Positions 18,512 through 29,500 of a stretch of 64,000 nucleotides of DNA are shown here, piece by piece. Where the stretch lies: contig NZ_FNPJ01000008.1 of the NCBI RefSeq assembly GCF_900107265.1, positions 1-64,000 on the forward strand, in the 5' to 3' direction. Positions within the stretch are counted from its first letter, which is position 1, and the number at the start of each line of letters is the position of its first letter. The notes beneath the pieces are model-generated. The model was given only the letters and a program-made list of their open reading frames with translations, did no database searches and had not been told where the DNA came from. Source of the DNA: Nitrosomonas sp. Nm33 (GTDB lineage: Bacteria > Pseudomonadota > Gammaproteobacteria > Burkholderiales > Nitrosomonadaceae). The translations under genes and the position numbers were made by a program.

Positions 18512-19309
18512 TCAAAATAGATTGAACAGCATTTTAGTGCCCAGGAAATAAAGTAGAACTACGAATATTTTTCTAAGTGTTGCTGTTTGCATGTTATGTG
18601 TCGCTTTGGCCCCAAGTGGAGCGGTGAACATGCTTGCTACCGCAATCCAGCCGAGCGCGGGCAGATAAACATAACCCAGACTATAATCGGGTAGCGGCTG
18701 CGTCTGTAACAGGCCATTGATGATGTAGCCAATAGTGCCTGCTACCGCAATGGGAAAACCCACTGCAGCTGCTGTTCCAATCGCATATTGCAGTTTGACA
18801 TTGCACATGGAAAGGAAGGGCACTGTCAAGATACCTCCGCCAATCGCAACCAGACTGGATAACATACCGATCAGACTACCTGCTGCCACCATTCCAAGTT
18901 TGCCAGGCAAGGCACGACGGGAAGTGGGCGTCATTTTAAGCCATATCTGCGTTGCCGCATAATAAATGAAGATGACGAAGATGATGCTCAATGCCTGGGT
19001 GGATAGCCATCCGGCAAGCGTAGAACCCGCCATCGTTCCCAGGATAATGCCCGGAACAAGATACCTGACGATCCACCAATTAACCGCCCCATGCACATGA
19101 TGCATGCGCAAGCTGGCAAGTGAAGTGAAAATGATCGTCGCCATGGCGGTGCCTAGTGCCAGATGTAAAATACGGTCCGACGGAAAATCCTGTGCCGTAA
19201 AGATGTAAGCGAGGACGGGTACAATGATCAGACCACCGCCAATTCCCAGCAAACCAGCGAGAAAGCCAACCACACTTCCGAGCAATAAATAAATTAACCA
19301 CCATTCCAT
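18512..19309 (-). CDS. TauE/SafE-family membrane permease
   Basis: 265 residues with about eight hydrophobic helices. The N-terminal half opens with LLLGSVVGFLAGLLGIGGGLIIVPVL and the second half repeats it as GSLIGMLSSLVAIGGGILTVPFLS, the duplicated G-GGG-x-x-x-VP signature of the TauE/SafE (DUF81) family. Members export or import small sulfur or organic anions such as sulfoacetate or sulfite, but specificity cannot be read from the sequence. It runs convergently to purC. No linked sulfur-metabolism gene is present nearby. Confidence 0.85.
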   Translation of the reverse strand: MEWWLIYLLLGSVVGFLAGLLGIGGGLIIVPVLAYIFTAQDFPSDRILHLALGTAMATIIFTSLASLRMHHVHGAVNWWIVRYLVPGIILGTMAGSTLAGWLSTQALSIIFVIFIYYAATQIWLKMTPTSRRALPGKLGMVAAGSLIGMLSSLVAIGGGILTVPFLSMCNVKLQYAIGTAAAVGFPIAVAGTIGYIINGLLQTQPLPDYSLGYVYLPALGWIAVASMFTAPLGAKATHNMQTATLRKIFVVLLYFLGTKMLFNLF

Positions 19310-19385
19310 ACTCTTTAGCTATGGCATCTAGCTTGAGTTTTTAACGATAAAAATGGCATCGATGCGAATAATAAAAGCAACATCT

Positions 19386-19841
19386 TCATAAAATACTCAT
19401 AATAAATGCCCATTCTGCCGGATCGACGGGTGTGATTGATAAGCGATTGCCCTTTTGCAGGATTCTCATGCTGGCAAGTTCAGAGTGGCTGCGTAATTCC
19501 TTGAGGGAAAGCAAGCGAGTTTTTTTGACGAGTGTGACTTCGACATTGAACCACCGGGGATTTTCTGGCGTGGCTTTGGGATCATAGTATTTGCTTTTGG
19601 GATCGTACTGCGTAGCATCGGGATAAGCCACTTTGGAAACTGTGGTGATGCCGACGATACCGGGTTCGGCGCAACTGGAATGATAGAAGAATGCATGATC
19701 GCCAATCTGCATTTGATTGCGCATAAAATTACGCGCCTGATAATTTCTTATCCCATCCCATGCAACGGTCTGTCCGGGCCTTGCTGCCAGATCATCGATG
19801 CTGACTTCTGTTGGCTCTGATTTCATTAACCAGTAACGCAT
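19386..19841 (-). CDS. EVE domain-containing protein
   Basis: 151 residues, the usual length for a stand-alone EVE protein. The fold is PUA-like, and EVE domains bind modified bases in DNA or RNA; the physiological role of this bacterial thymocyte-nuclear-protein-1-like group is unsettled. Signatures: MRYWLMKSEPTEVSIDDL, AWDGIRNYQARNFMRNQMQIGDHAFFYHS, GIVGITTVSKVAYPDATQYD, PRWFNVEVTLVKK, and QKGNRLSITPVDPAEW. A decayed copy of its start codon region and upstream sequence lies at 37144-37245. Confidence 0.9.
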   Translation of the reverse strand: MRYWLMKSEPTEVSIDDLAARPGQTVAWDGIRNYQARNFMRNQMQIGDHAFFYHSSCAEPGIVGITTVSKVAYPDATQYDPKSKYYDPKATPENPRWFNVEVTLVKKTRLLSLKELRSHSELASMRILQKGNRLSITPVDPAEWAFIMSIL

Positions 19842-20279
19842 TTAATTTCTCCCTAACGAATCAGGCCATTTAATAGGCCAATAAAGTTTAAAAACGGTCG
19901 ATACTTTCGTCTGCCGTATGCAAACGATGCACCTGGCATCTGCTGGAAAAAGTCCTTGGTGAACAGCGTCAAGCAATGTTTGTTTTCTCTCTCAATGGTT
20001 AGTTAGCTTGGATTATATGAAACTTTGGTGTACATTTCAGCGCAATTCTAGGTTCCTCAGTAAAAGAATCATGTTCAAATCCACGAACGGATCTCCTGAG
20101 AAACCAAGCCTAAAACAGGTATTACACACTACCATGGTCTGTGAATATTGTTTGCTAATAGAGCCGTGCTACGGATGCGTGAGTATTACGGATGAAAACA
20201 AATTTCCAGAGTCAGGCGATCTCTTAACTCTTTAATGAAAGGGATAAGCCAAATTTAGAAGGCAGAGCATAACTTATCC
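19842..20279. other. Gene-free stretch before the restriction island
   Basis: About 440 bases. The part to about 19910 is the EVE-gene upstream region and has a relative at 37170-37245. The rest holds a short unconvincing open frame (20008-20235, no ribosome-binding site, no recognisable motif). A promoter for hsdM should lie here. Confidence 0.4.
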
Positions 20280-22973
20280 ATGAAGCAAGAAAAAATTACT
20301 CTTTCTCAACTCGAAAACTTTCTGTTCAAGGCCGCTGACATCCTGCGCGGCAAGATGGACGCCAGTGAATTCAAGGAATTCATCTTCGGCATGCTGTTTA
20401 TCAAGCGCCTGTCCGATGAATTCGACCGCAGGCGTGAGATACTGCGCGATACCACCTTTGCGCACCTGAAGGACCAGCCCGAGCTGCTGGAGGAACTGCT
20501 CAACGACAAGATCTCCTACGGCGACACCTTCTTCGTACCGCCACGTGCGCGTTGGCACGAGAGCTGGAATGACCAGGAAGACAATGAAGTGCCGCCGCTC
20601 AAGCATCTCAAGCATGATATTGGCGCCATGCTCAACAAGGCCATCGCCGCCATCGAGGAGGAGAACGATGCACTCGCCGGGGTGCTGAAGAGCAATATCG
20701 ATTTCAATGCGGTCAAGGGCAAGACCAAGATTCCCGACCAGAAATGGAAAGACCTGCTCGACCACTTCAACCAGCCTCAGTTCGTGCTGGTTAACGACAA
20801 CTTTGAGTTTCCCGATCTGCTGGGCGCGGCCTACGAATACCTGATCAAGTATTTTGCCGACAGCGCCGGCAAGAAGGGCGGCGAGTTCTACACGCCCGCC
20901 GAGGTGGTGCGGCTGCTGGTGCAGCTTACCAAGCCTCGGGCAGGGAATACCGTGTACGATCCCACGGCGGGTTCGGGCGGTTTTCTCATTCAGGCGCATC
21001 AATACGTCGAAGAGCAGGGCCAAGACCCCAACGATCTGGCCCTCTACGGCCAGGATTCTAACGGCACGGTCTGGTCCATTTGTAACATGAACATGATCTT
21101 GCACAACATCACCCGCTTCACCATTGAAAATGGCGATACGCTGGAAGATCCTTTGATTCTGGAAAACAGCCAGCCGCGCAAGTTCGATCGCGTGCTCGCT
21201 AACCCGCCGTTTTCGCAGAATTACAGCCGCACCAACATGCAGTTCGCCAGCCGTTTCCGTGAGTTCTGTCCGGAAACCGGCAAGAAGGCCGACCTCATGT
21301 TCGTGCAACACATGATCGCCAGCCTCAAGTCCGATGGCCACATGGCCACCATTATGCCCCACGGTGTGCTGTTCCGCGGCGGCAAAGAAAAGCTCATCCG
21401 CGAACTCTTGATTAATGACGGCATCATTGAGGCCATTATCAGCTTGCCGCCCGGTCTGTTCTACGGCACTGGCATCCCGGCTTGTGTGCTGGTAGTCAAC
21501 AAGAGCAAGCCCGACGCGCTGCGTAACAAGGTGCTGTTCATCAACGCCGACCGCGAATACGCCGAGGGCAAGAACCAGAACAAGCTACGCCCGGAAGACA
21601 TCGAAAAGATCGACTACGTCTTCACTCACAAGCTCACCATTCCCAAATACAGTCGACTGGTAGACAAGGACGAGATCGTCAATCAGCACGACTACAACCT
21701 CAATATCCGCCGCTATGTGGACAATACCCCTGAGCCAGAGCCGGAAGACGTGCAGGCCCACCTGATCGGCGGTATCCCGCAGGTCGAGGTCGCCGCCAAA
21801 CAGAGCGAGTTCGACAAGTTCGGCGTACAGCCCGAAATCTTCTTCGAGCCGCTGCGCCCCAACTACTTTGCCTTCCGCGCCATGCTCGATACCAAGCCTG
21901 CTATCAAAACCATACTGGAGGCGGATGCGAATTTGCAGGTCAAGCTTGCCGCTCACTACAGCACGCTGGAACAGTGGTGGCAGGTGGCGCAGCACGACTT
22001 CGCGCAACTGCGCGAAGGGCGCAAGCTGCCCGAGGTGCGCTCTGAGCTGCTCGCCACGCTCAAACAAAAACTCCAGCCACTGGACGTGCTGGACGAATTC
22101 AAGAGCGCGGGTGTTTTCGTCAACTGGTGGCAGGTCATCCGCTATGATCTGAAGACTGTCATCTCCATCGGCTGGCACCACACCCTGATTCCCGATAGCT
22201 ACCTCATCGCCGAATACTTTCAGGCCGAGGCCGACGAAATTGAATCGCTGGAGGGAAAATCCAACGAAATCCAGGGCGAACTGACTGAGGCCGTCGAAGC
22301 CGCTGCCGAAGCGGCGTGCTACGAACCGGAAGAAGCCGAAGGTGAGGAAGGGGAAGCCAAACTTACCACCGCCGCTATCAAGAAATACCTGAAGGCACTA
22401 ATCGATGACCTCGCCGATGGCAAGACCGACTCCGCACTGAAGGAGCGCAGGAATTACGAAGAGCTACGCGATGGCATCAGCGCCATTGAAACCCGCATCA
22501 AAACCCACAAAACCGTACTGAAGACCAGGCAGGATGAACTGGAACTGAAGCTGCGCCTCAAGCGTACTGGCGGTGATGAAGCCAAGGCGGAAACAAAGGA
22601 ACTCATCGCCCAGGCCGAGGCCGCGATGCAAGGCTTGAACCCGGCAGTGAAGAAAGACAAGAAAAAATGCACCGCGCTAGAAAAAAACAAGGCGACACTC
22701 ATGCTACGCCTCGCCCGCATCGATGACCTGTTAAAGGCCATCGGCGGCCAGAGCAGCGAGCAAGACGCCAAGCGCCTGATCCTCAGAAAACTGCACGACA
22801 TCGCCAACAAGGAGCTGCTGCGCTACCTCAACGCCGAAAAGCGCGCTCTGTATGCCATCGTCGAGAACCTGTGGGACAAGTATGCGGTGTCGAGTCAGAC
22901 GCTGGAGGCAGAACGGCAAGAGTCTTTGAACATCCTAAATGGCTTCTTAGCCAAACTTAAATACCTAGGATGA
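20280..22973 (+). CDS. hsdM: Type I restriction-modification DNA methyltransferase subunit
   Basis: 897 residues, longer than the typical 500-800. The N-terminal helical domain (about 5-160) carries [20 protein letters not shown] and [19 protein letters not shown]. The methyltransferase core has [19 protein letters not shown], motif [11 protein letters not shown] (about 226), LYGQDSN, and catalytic motif IV NPPF (about 307), marking N6-adenine methylation using S-adenosylmethionine. It continues to [12 protein letters not shown] and [20 protein letters not shown]. From about 640 to the end there is a long charged, largely helical extension (coiled-coil-like). GC-rich compared with flanking genes. 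hsdS starts five bases downstream. Confidence 0.95.
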   Translation: MKQEKITLSQLENFLFKAADILRGKMDASEFKEFIFGMLFIKRLSDEFDRRREILRDTTFAHLKDQPELLEELLNDKISYGDTFFVPPRARWHESWNDQEDNEVPPLKHLKHDIGAMLNKAIAAIEEENDALAGVLKSNIDFNAVKGKTKIPDQKWKDLLDHFNQPQFVLVNDNFEFPDLLGAAYEYLIKYFADSAGKKGGEFYTPAEVVRLLVQLTKPRAGNTVYDPTAGSGGFLIQAHQYVEEQGQDPNDLALYGQDSNGTVWSICNMNMILHNITRFTIENGDTLEDPLILENSQPRKFDRVLANPPFSQNYSRTNMQFASRFREFCPETGKKADLMFVQHMIASLKSDGHMATIMPHGVLFRGGKEKLIRELLINDGIIEAIISLPPGLFYGTGIPACVLVVNKSKPDALRNKVLFINADREYAEGKNQNKLRPEDIEKIDYVFTHKLTIPKYSRLVDKDEIVNQHDYNLNIRRYVDNTPEPEPEDVQAHLIGGIPQVEVAAKQSEFDKFGVQPEIFFEPLRPNYFAFRAMLDTKPAIKTILEADANLQVKLAAHYSTLEQWWQVAQHDFAQLREGRKLPEVRSELLATLKQKLQPLDVLDEFKSAGVFVNWWQVIRYDLKTVISIGWHHTLIPDSYLIAEYFQAEADEIESLEGKSNEIQGELTEAVEAAAEAACYEPEEAEGEEGEAKLTTAAIKKYLKALIDDLADGKTDSALKERRNYEELRDGISAIETRIKTHKTVLKTRQDELELKLRLKRTGGDEAKAETKELIAQAEAAMQGLNPAVKKDKKKCTALEKNKATLMLRLARIDDLLKAIGGQSSEQDAKRLILRKLHDIANKELLRYLNAEKRALYAIVENLWDKYAVSSQTLEAERQESLNILNGFLAKLKYLG

Positions 22974-22978
22974 TTTGA

Positions 22979-24187
22979 ATGAGTGCTTGGAAACTCCGAA
23001 AACTCATCGATTTAGCCGAATATATCAATGGCTATTCTTTTGCACCTGAAGATTGGGGTACAGAAGGGTTACCGATCGTCCGAATCGAACAACTAAAAAA
23101 TCCAGGCGCACCAACTGACTATTACGCCGGAAGGCTTCCGGAGAAAAATATTATCGACGACGGAGATCTAGTTTTTTCTTGGAGCGCGTCCCTTTTCCTG
23201 CGGATCTGGAATGATGGGAAGGCCGCACTTAATCAACACCTATTCAAGGTTGTCGAAAAGGCTGGAGTTAACCGGACATTTCTCAAGTCATTTATCGAGT
23301 TCTACTTGCCGGATTTAATGAAGGCTTCGCATGGCTCGACAATGCAGCATATCACCCGTAAGGAGCTGAAAAATTTTGCTGCACAGTTTCCGGTCGAAGA
23401 GGCAGATCAAAAAAATATTGCAGATGTTATTACTGCTCTCGACCACATTATCGAGCAAACTGAGGCGATCATCGCCAAGCAGCAGCGCATAAAGACCGGC
23501 CTGATGCAGGACCTGCTCACTAAGGGCATCGACGAGCACGGCAATATCCGCTCTGAAGCCACCCACGCTTTCAAGGATTCCCCGCTGGGGCGGATTCCAA
23601 TGGAGTGGAATTCCCGGACTATTCGGAATAGTGCAGAAGTATGTAACAACCTGCGAAAGCCTTTATCTGCACAGGTGCGGGAAACTATGCAGGGCGACTA
23701 CCCCTACTATGGGCCTACTGGGGTGCTCGATTACATTGATAAATTTCGTGTGAATGGAAAATACGTTTTGATTGGAGAAGACGGCGACCATTTTCTGAAG
23801 TGGGACAAGCAGGAAATGACAATTCTGATCAATGACCCATGTAATGTTAATAACCACGCGCACATACTAAAAGGAAACGATGCAGTTCTCACGGATTGGC
23901 TTCATTTTTATTTTTTGCATCGTGACATCACTTACTACCTCACTCGTCAAGGAGCAGGAAGATTCAAGTTAAACAAGGCAACATTGCTAGATCTGCCGTT
24001 AGCCGCTCCCGAATCGGTAGTTGAGCAGGGACGCATTTGTGAAGTAATCGAGAAGGTCCGAGTTGATCAATCCGATACACAAAGTCGTCGTCACAAGCTT
24101 CAGTCTATTCGCGTCGGTTTACTCGCAGACTTGCTTTCCGGGCGTCGGCGTGTGACTAACCTGCTCATGCAAGCTACGCCACAGTAA
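22979..24187 (+). CDS. hsdS: Type I restriction-modification specificity subunit
   Basis: 402 residues, two target-recognition domains joined by conserved helices. TRD1 spans about 1-140. The central helix about 143-180 includes ITALDHIIEQTEAIIAKQQR and IKTGLMQDLLTKGIDEHGNIR. TRD2 begins at DSPLGRIPMEWNSRTI and runs to about 350, and the C-terminal helix ends in RVGLLADLLSGRRRV. HsdS chooses the bipartite DNA site for the HsdM/HsdR complex. It is visibly less GC-rich than hsdM and hsdR, as expected for an exchangeable specificity gene. The target sequence cannot be deduced. Confidence 0.92.
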   Translation: MSAWKLRKLIDLAEYINGYSFAPEDWGTEGLPIVRIEQLKNPGAPTDYYAGRLPEKNIIDDGDLVFSWSASLFLRIWNDGKAALNQHLFKVVEKAGVNRTFLKSFIEFYLPDLMKASHGSTMQHITRKELKNFAAQFPVEEADQKNIADVITALDHIIEQTEAIIAKQQRIKTGLMQDLLTKGIDEHGNIRSEATHAFKDSPLGRIPMEWNSRTIRNSAEVCNNLRKPLSAQVRETMQGDYPYYGPTGVLDYIDKFRVNGKYVLIGEDGDHFLKWDKQEMTILINDPCNVNNHAHILKGNDAVLTDWLHFYFLHRDITYYLTRQGAGRFKLNKATLLDLPLAAPESVVEQGRICEVIEKVRVDQSDTQSRRHKLQSIRVGLLADLLSGRRRVTNLLMQATPQ

Positions 24188-24201
24188 CAAGGACACCGCA
24201 T

Positions 24202-24393
24202 GGCCTCTACCAGGACAAGACCCTCGCCCATATCCGTCTCGACGAACGCAATCACGTCGAAAAGCCGTTGCTTGATCAGTTGGCCCGGCTGGGCTGGGAG
24301 GTGTGGGACCTGGAAATGAAGCTGGAACCAAGGCAAACCTTCTGTCAGAGCTTCGACCAGTTGGTGCTGGAGCAGATACACACGAGCTGGTGA
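24202..24393 (+). pseudogene. Relic of a second hsdR 5-prime end
   Basis: In one frame this reads LAHIRLDERNHVEKPLLDQL, then ARLGWEVWDLEMK, QTFCQSFDQLVLEQ and a stop at 24391. It corresponds to residues about 8-58 of the intact HsdR at 26588 (IRLDERNHVEKPLLDQLAGL, GWEVWDLE, SFRQSFDEVVLE). Nucleotide identity is only about three quarters, so this is not a fresh duplicate but the start of a different hsdR allele, truncated. It follows hsdS directly, exactly where hsdR would be expected. Confidence 0.75.
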
Positions 24394-24479
24394 AGGTAAT
24401 AACCCCTACAGGCGATCGTCGTGCGACCAGGTTACTGTTCGATAAACGAGATGTGGATGAGATGGCCATATCTAAATAA
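24384..24479 (+). pseudogene. C-terminal fragment of an excisionase-like DNA-binding protein
   Basis: A 31-codon frame reads ELVKVITPTGDRRATRLLF, then DKRDVDEMAISK and a stop. The pattern TPTGDRRARRLLF-x-x-x-DV is the usual tail of small AlpA/excisionase-type winged helix proteins. It has no start of its own and overlaps the end of the hsdR relic. It indicates a recombination scar between hsdS and the next gene. Confidence 0.4.
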
Positions 24480-24500
24480 ACACAATTAGGTCAAATTAAA

Positions 24501-26591
24501 ATGGATGAGCCAAAATCACTTGATAGTCTTTTTAAGGAAAAAATATTTCGCATCCCGGATTATCAGCGTGGGTATGCCTGGCAACGTGAGCAATTAACCG
24601 ACTTTTGGGAAGATTTGGTTAATCTTGCGGAGAATCGCTCACACTATACCGGTGTATTGACTCTTAAAGCGATTCCAAAAGACCAAATTGCGAAAGAGGA
24701 AAAAGAGTTTTGGCTTGTCGATGATCACTCTTATCAGCTTTACCATATTGTGGATGGGCAGCAGCGTTTAACGACCTTTGTAATCTTCTTGCAGGCATTT
24801 GCTGATTTCATTAAGGCACTGCCTGAGAATACCAGAAAGTCAGATAAAGAAATATATATTACTGACAGTTTAAACATAGCCGCTCTTCAGGAGCGCTACC
24901 TATTCAAAGTAAAGCCGACCGGCGATCAGTTTCGCACCTATAAATTCGGCTATACCAAGGACAATCCAAGTTATGATTATTTGCGTTACCGTATTTTAGG
25001 GGAATCTGGGTCCGGATCCATTCAGGAGACCTTCTACACACTCAATCTTTCCAACGCCAAGCGTTACTTCCACGAGCAGCTTGCTGAGCTGCATTCAAAA
25101 GAAAGTATTGAAGGTTTGCAGTCTGTCTATAAAACCCTCGTAAAACGATTCCTGTTTAACGAATATATTATTCGTGACGAGTTTGATGTATTCGTTGCTT
25201 TTGAAACTATGAACAATCGGGGTAAAAAACTTTCCGATCTGGAATTGTTGAAAAATCGCCTCATCTACCTGACCACGCTATACAGTGATGGCGAGCTGGA
25301 TACAGCAAGCCGTTCCAATCTGAGAGATTCAATCAATAATGCCTGGAAAGAGATTTATCACCAGCTGGGACGAAATAAGCAGCATCCGCTGAACGATGAT
25401 GATTTCTTGAAGGCGCACTGGTCGATGTACTTCAAGTACTCACGCCAAAAGGGAAATGACTATATCCGCTTTTTACTCGATGAAGAGTTTGCGCCGAAAC
25501 GCGTATACAAGAAAGCTGAACGCGAGGTCGAATTAGAGGCGGTAGAGGAGGTGCATGAAGAAATAGAGATTGATGATGACAATGTCGAGAACTCATTGGA
25601 GCAGGCTGCAACTGTTTCCAGTGTTGACTTACCGGCCAGCAGCATTCGCGACTATGTGAACAGTCTGAAATCCTCAGTGGTCTACTGGTTTAAATCTTTC
25701 TACCCAGCCATGGTTGATGGCATTTCAGATGAGGAACGACTGTGGATCGAACGACTTAATCGTCTTGGCATGATGTATTTTAGGCCGTTGGTTATGTCCA
25801 TCTTGAAAAACGTGGGAGATGAAAAGGAGAGAATAAGAGCATTTCAGCATATCGAGCGATTCATTTTTATTGTGTTCAGGCTTGGTACTGCAAATGCCAG
25901 TTATCAAAGTAGCGTCTATTACAACGCTGCCAGAGACGTTGACAGAGAGCAGCTGACTGTTGACGAACTTGGCGAAAAGCTAAAAGATTCATCCGACTAT
26001 TTGTTTTGGGATGACGGCAGTTTTTCGGAGGAAGAGTTTTACACCATTCTTTCCAAGAAATTCAAGAATGGTACTGGGTATTACGGCTGGAATGGTCTTC
26101 GCTATTTTTTATATGAATATGAATTGGACCTTCTGGAAGATAGCCGTCAACAGAAAGTAAGCTGGGAATCACTTTTGAAGACAGGCAAGGACAAGATTTC
26201 TATTGAGCATATCTACCCACAAACTGAAACAGATGAGTGGGCTGCTGCATTAGAAGGTTTTTCTGAATTGGCGAAAAAGCATTACTCTGGCAGTCTCGGC
26301 AATCTGTTGCTTTTGTCAGCCTCGATTAACTCCTCGTTACAGAATGATTTTTTTTCGAGCAAGAAGAAGCCTAAATATGACAAAGCAGGAAATAAGCTGC
26401 GCAATGGATATTCTGATGGTTCACACTCTGAGATCGAGGTATCAAGCAGCAAAACATGGGGCGCAAATCATATTCGCACGCGCGGCCTGAAATTGCTGGA
26501 CTTCATGGAGAAGCGCTGGGACATCAAATTTTCCAGCAAGAAAGCAAAGCGGAAACTTTTGTTTCTTGATGGGGAGAAAGAAGAAGAATGA
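24501..26591 (+). CDS. DUF262-DUF1524 protein (GmrSD-like nuclease candidate)
   Basis: 696 residues. The N-terminal DUF262 domain (about 5-300) has the hallmark IPDYQRGYAW (18-26) with QLTDFWEDL, then VDGQQRLTTFVIFL (about 85-98), and FETMNNRGKKLSDLELLKNRL. An acidic stretch lies about 335-370. The C-terminal DUF1524 part has KISIEHIYPQ (about 566-575) and LGNLLLLSASINSSLQND, the HNH-like His and Asn positions. In GmrSD, BrxU and SspE such domain pairs sense and cut phage DNA; a defence role here is inferred. It occupies the hsdS-hsdR gap often used by accessory R-linked genes. Its stop overlaps the hsdR start (ATGA), so translation is coupled. It is less GC-rich than hsdR. Confidence 0.85.
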   Translation: MDEPKSLDSLFKEKIFRIPDYQRGYAWQREQLTDFWEDLVNLAENRSHYTGVLTLKAIPKDQIAKEEKEFWLVDDHSYQLYHIVDGQQRLTTFVIFLQAFADFIKALPENTRKSDKEIYITDSLNIAALQERYLFKVKPTGDQFRTYKFGYTKDNPSYDYLRYRILGESGSGSIQETFYTLNLSNAKRYFHEQLAELHSKESIEGLQSVYKTLVKRFLFNEYIIRDEFDVFVAFETMNNRGKKLSDLELLKNRLIYLTTLYSDGELDTASRSNLRDSINNAWKEIYHQLGRNKQHPLNDDDFLKAHWSMYFKYSRQKGNDYIRFLLDEEFAPKRVYKKAEREVELEAVEEVHEEIEIDDDNVENSLEQAATVSSVDLPASSIRDYVNSLKSSVVYWFKSFYPAMVDGISDEERLWIERLNRLGMMYFRPLVMSILKNVGDEKERIRAFQHIERFIFIVFRLGTANASYQSSVYYNAARDVDREQLTVDELGEKLKDSSDYLFWDDGSFSEEEFYTILSKKFKNGTGYYGWNGLRYFLYEYELDLLEDSRQQKVSWESLLKTGKDKISIEHIYPQTETDEWAAALEGFSELAKKHYSGSLGNLLLLSASINSSLQNDFFSSKKKPKYDKAGNKLRNGYSDGSHSEIEVSSSKTWGANHIRTRGLKLLDFMEKRWDIKFSSKKAKRKLLFLDGEKEEE

Positions 26592-29500
26592 TGCCAAGCG
26601 ATAAAACACCGCAACTTATCCGCCTCGACGAGCGCAACCACGTTGAGAAGCCGCTGCTCGACCAGTTGGCCGGGCTGGGTTGGGAGGTGTGGGACCTGGA
26701 GAGCAAGCAGGCACCGAAAGACAGCTTCCGCCAAAGTTTCGACGAGGTGGTACTGGAGTCGGTGCTGCGCGAGCAGCTTAAGATAATCAACCCCTGGCTG
26801 GAAGACGATCAGGTGGAGGAGATGATCAAGCGCCTCATCGCCAGCTTCCCTGGTTCCAACCTACTTGAAAACAACCGCCATGTGCTGAACCTACTGCTGG
26901 AAAACACCAGCGTCGCGGAGAACCGAAAAAATGGCGAGAAGAGCCCGACGGTGCGGTACATCGACTTCACGCACATCAATAACAACCGCTTCATCGCCGT
27001 ATGCCAGTTCAAGGTGCGCATCCTTGGCACCGAGCACCATATTTGCCCGGACATCGTGCTGTTCCTGAACGGGTTGCCGGTGGTGGTGATTGAGTGCAAG
27101 TCACCCAGGGTGAAGGAGCCGATCCCCGAGGCCATCGACCAGATGCTGCGCTACAGCGAGCGGCGCGGCGCCAAGGGCGAGGGCAGCGCACCGCTGTTCT
27201 ACTTCAACCAGTTCGTGATAGTCACCTGCCGCAACGAGGCTAAGTTCGGCACCATCACCACACACATTGAGAAGCACTTCTACCGCTGGTCCGACCCTTG
27301 GCCGCGCACCGTGGAGGATCTGAGCCACGGCGGCAGCAGTCCCAACGACCAGCAGCGGCTGGCAGCGGGCATGCTGGACCGGCAGAACCTGCTCGACATT
27401 ATCCGCACCTTCACCATTTTCTCGGAATCGGATAAGGGCGATCGGATTAAAATCGTCGGACGCTATCAGCAGTTCCGCGCCGTAAAGCTAGCGGTGCAGC
27501 GCTTGCTCACCGGCAAGACGCCGCGGACGCGCAGCGGCATCGTCTGGCATACCCAGGGCTCGGGCAAGTCACTGACCATGATGTTCATGGTGCGCGAGAT
27601 GTACCGCCACGCTCAGCTTTCCAAGTGGAAGGTGGTGTTCGTCACCGACCGCACGCAACTGGAGCAGCAGCTCGGCGAGACTGGCGGCAGAATCGGTTTC
27701 ACGGTGAAGGTCGCGGACAGCATAGTCAAGCTAAAGGAATTGCTGCGCAGCGATTCCTCCGACTTGGTGATGGCAATGATTCAGAAATTCCAGGATCGAG
27801 ATCTGGAAGAGATGTTTCCAGAGCTGAATACAAGCCATAACATTCTGGTGATGACCGACGAAGCGCATCGCTCCCAGTACACACGGTTGGGAGCGAACCT
27901 GGACAAGGCTATTCCCAATTCGGCACGTATCGGCTACACCGGCACACCGATAGACAAGACCGAAAAAGTGTTTGGCGACTATATCGACAAATACACCATG
28001 CGGCAAGCCATAGAGGACGGTGTGACACTGGAAATCGTCTATGAAGGCCGTACCCACAACGCTGAGGCGCCTGATCAGGAAGGCATGGATGCCGCCTTCG
28101 CCGATGTGTTCAGCGACTACAATTTGCAACAGCGGCTGGAAATTATGGGCTACGGCTCGCGCGATGCCTATCTGGAGGCCAAGTCGACCATTGAAGCCAA
28201 AGCGCGTGACATGGTGGCGCATTATCTGGAGCATGTGTTCCCCAATGGTTTCAAGGCGCAGGTAGTGGCGACTTCGCGCGAGGCTGCGGTGCGCTACAAG
28301 GCGGCGCTGGCGGAGGCAACCCAGAAGCTGGAGCAGGCCAATCCGCTAAATCTCGACTTGGCGCGCCTAAAGAAGCTCAAGACTGATGTGGTGATCTCCG
28401 GCAACCACAACGACCTGCCGCACATCAAGGAGTTCACTGATAGCAGCCGCCACGCGCGCACTATCAAGAGCTTCAAGCTGCCGTTCGACAAGGAAGATGC
28501 AGGGGTGACCGGCGATATCGGCATTGTGATCGTCAACAACATGCTGCTCACCGGATTCGATGCCCCCATCGAGCAGGTGATGTATCTGGACAAGGTGATT
28601 ATCGCTCACAACCTACTGCAAGCGATTGCGCGCGTGAACCGTGTGGCGGGCTCGGCCAAGGAAAAAGGCTTTATTGTCGATTATGTCGGCATTGGTCACC
28701 ACCTCAAGAAGGCCATCGACAACTACGACGAACGCGAACAGAAGGAGGTATTAGATACGCTGAGCTTTCCCGATGACGAGTTGCTAGAGCTGCAAGCAGA
28801 TTACAAGGCCATCATGGCGCTACTGGAGAAGCATGGCCTCACGAACCTGAATGACCATGACGCTTTTTTTGATCTGTTCTACGACGAAGATATCCGCTTC
28901 GAGGTCATGCTGGCCTACAAGAAGCTGACGCGCAGCCTGGATCTGGTTTTCCCCGCCAAGAAGGCGCTTGAATATCTTCCTGACTATAACGCACTGACGG
29001 AAATCAACGTACTGGCCGGACGGCATTTGAATGACCAGCGACTGAGTATGAAGGGTATTCCGCCCAAGCTGCGGACGCTGACGGACCAATATCTGGCGTC
29101 CAAAGGCATCGAACAGAAGGTCAAGCCGATCTCGATCCTTGACGAGGATTTCGAGAGTGAAGTTGCCAAACGTAAACGCACCAAAACCAAGGCGGCCCAA
29201 GTGGAGCACGCCATCCGCCATCATCTGGATATCGAACTGAACGACGACCCGGAACTACAAGCCTCATTCTCTAAAGCGCTGGCAGACATCCTGCAAGCAT
29301 TCAAAGACAACTGGCAGAAGATCTACGAAGAACTGGAGAAACTACGTAAGCGCATCATCAATGCGGAGAGCGAGCCTACCTATGGTCTGCACAAGAAAAA
29401 GCAAATGCCGTTTTTCCGCATGTTTCAAGCTGAACTAAGTGCTATATGGGAGCAACAACCAGGCTATCTGGGGAAACCTGACGAGCGAATTGCGCTATTG

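Noticed and set aside
20008-20235. 75-codon open frame upstream of hsdM
   Set aside because: No ribosome-binding site and no motif; it partly covers the EVE promoter region.
20274-21362. Long minus-strand open frame of 362 codons
   Set aside because: It lies entirely opposite hsdM, whose motifs are unmistakable, and arises from the GC-rich codon pattern; its protein is low-complexity.
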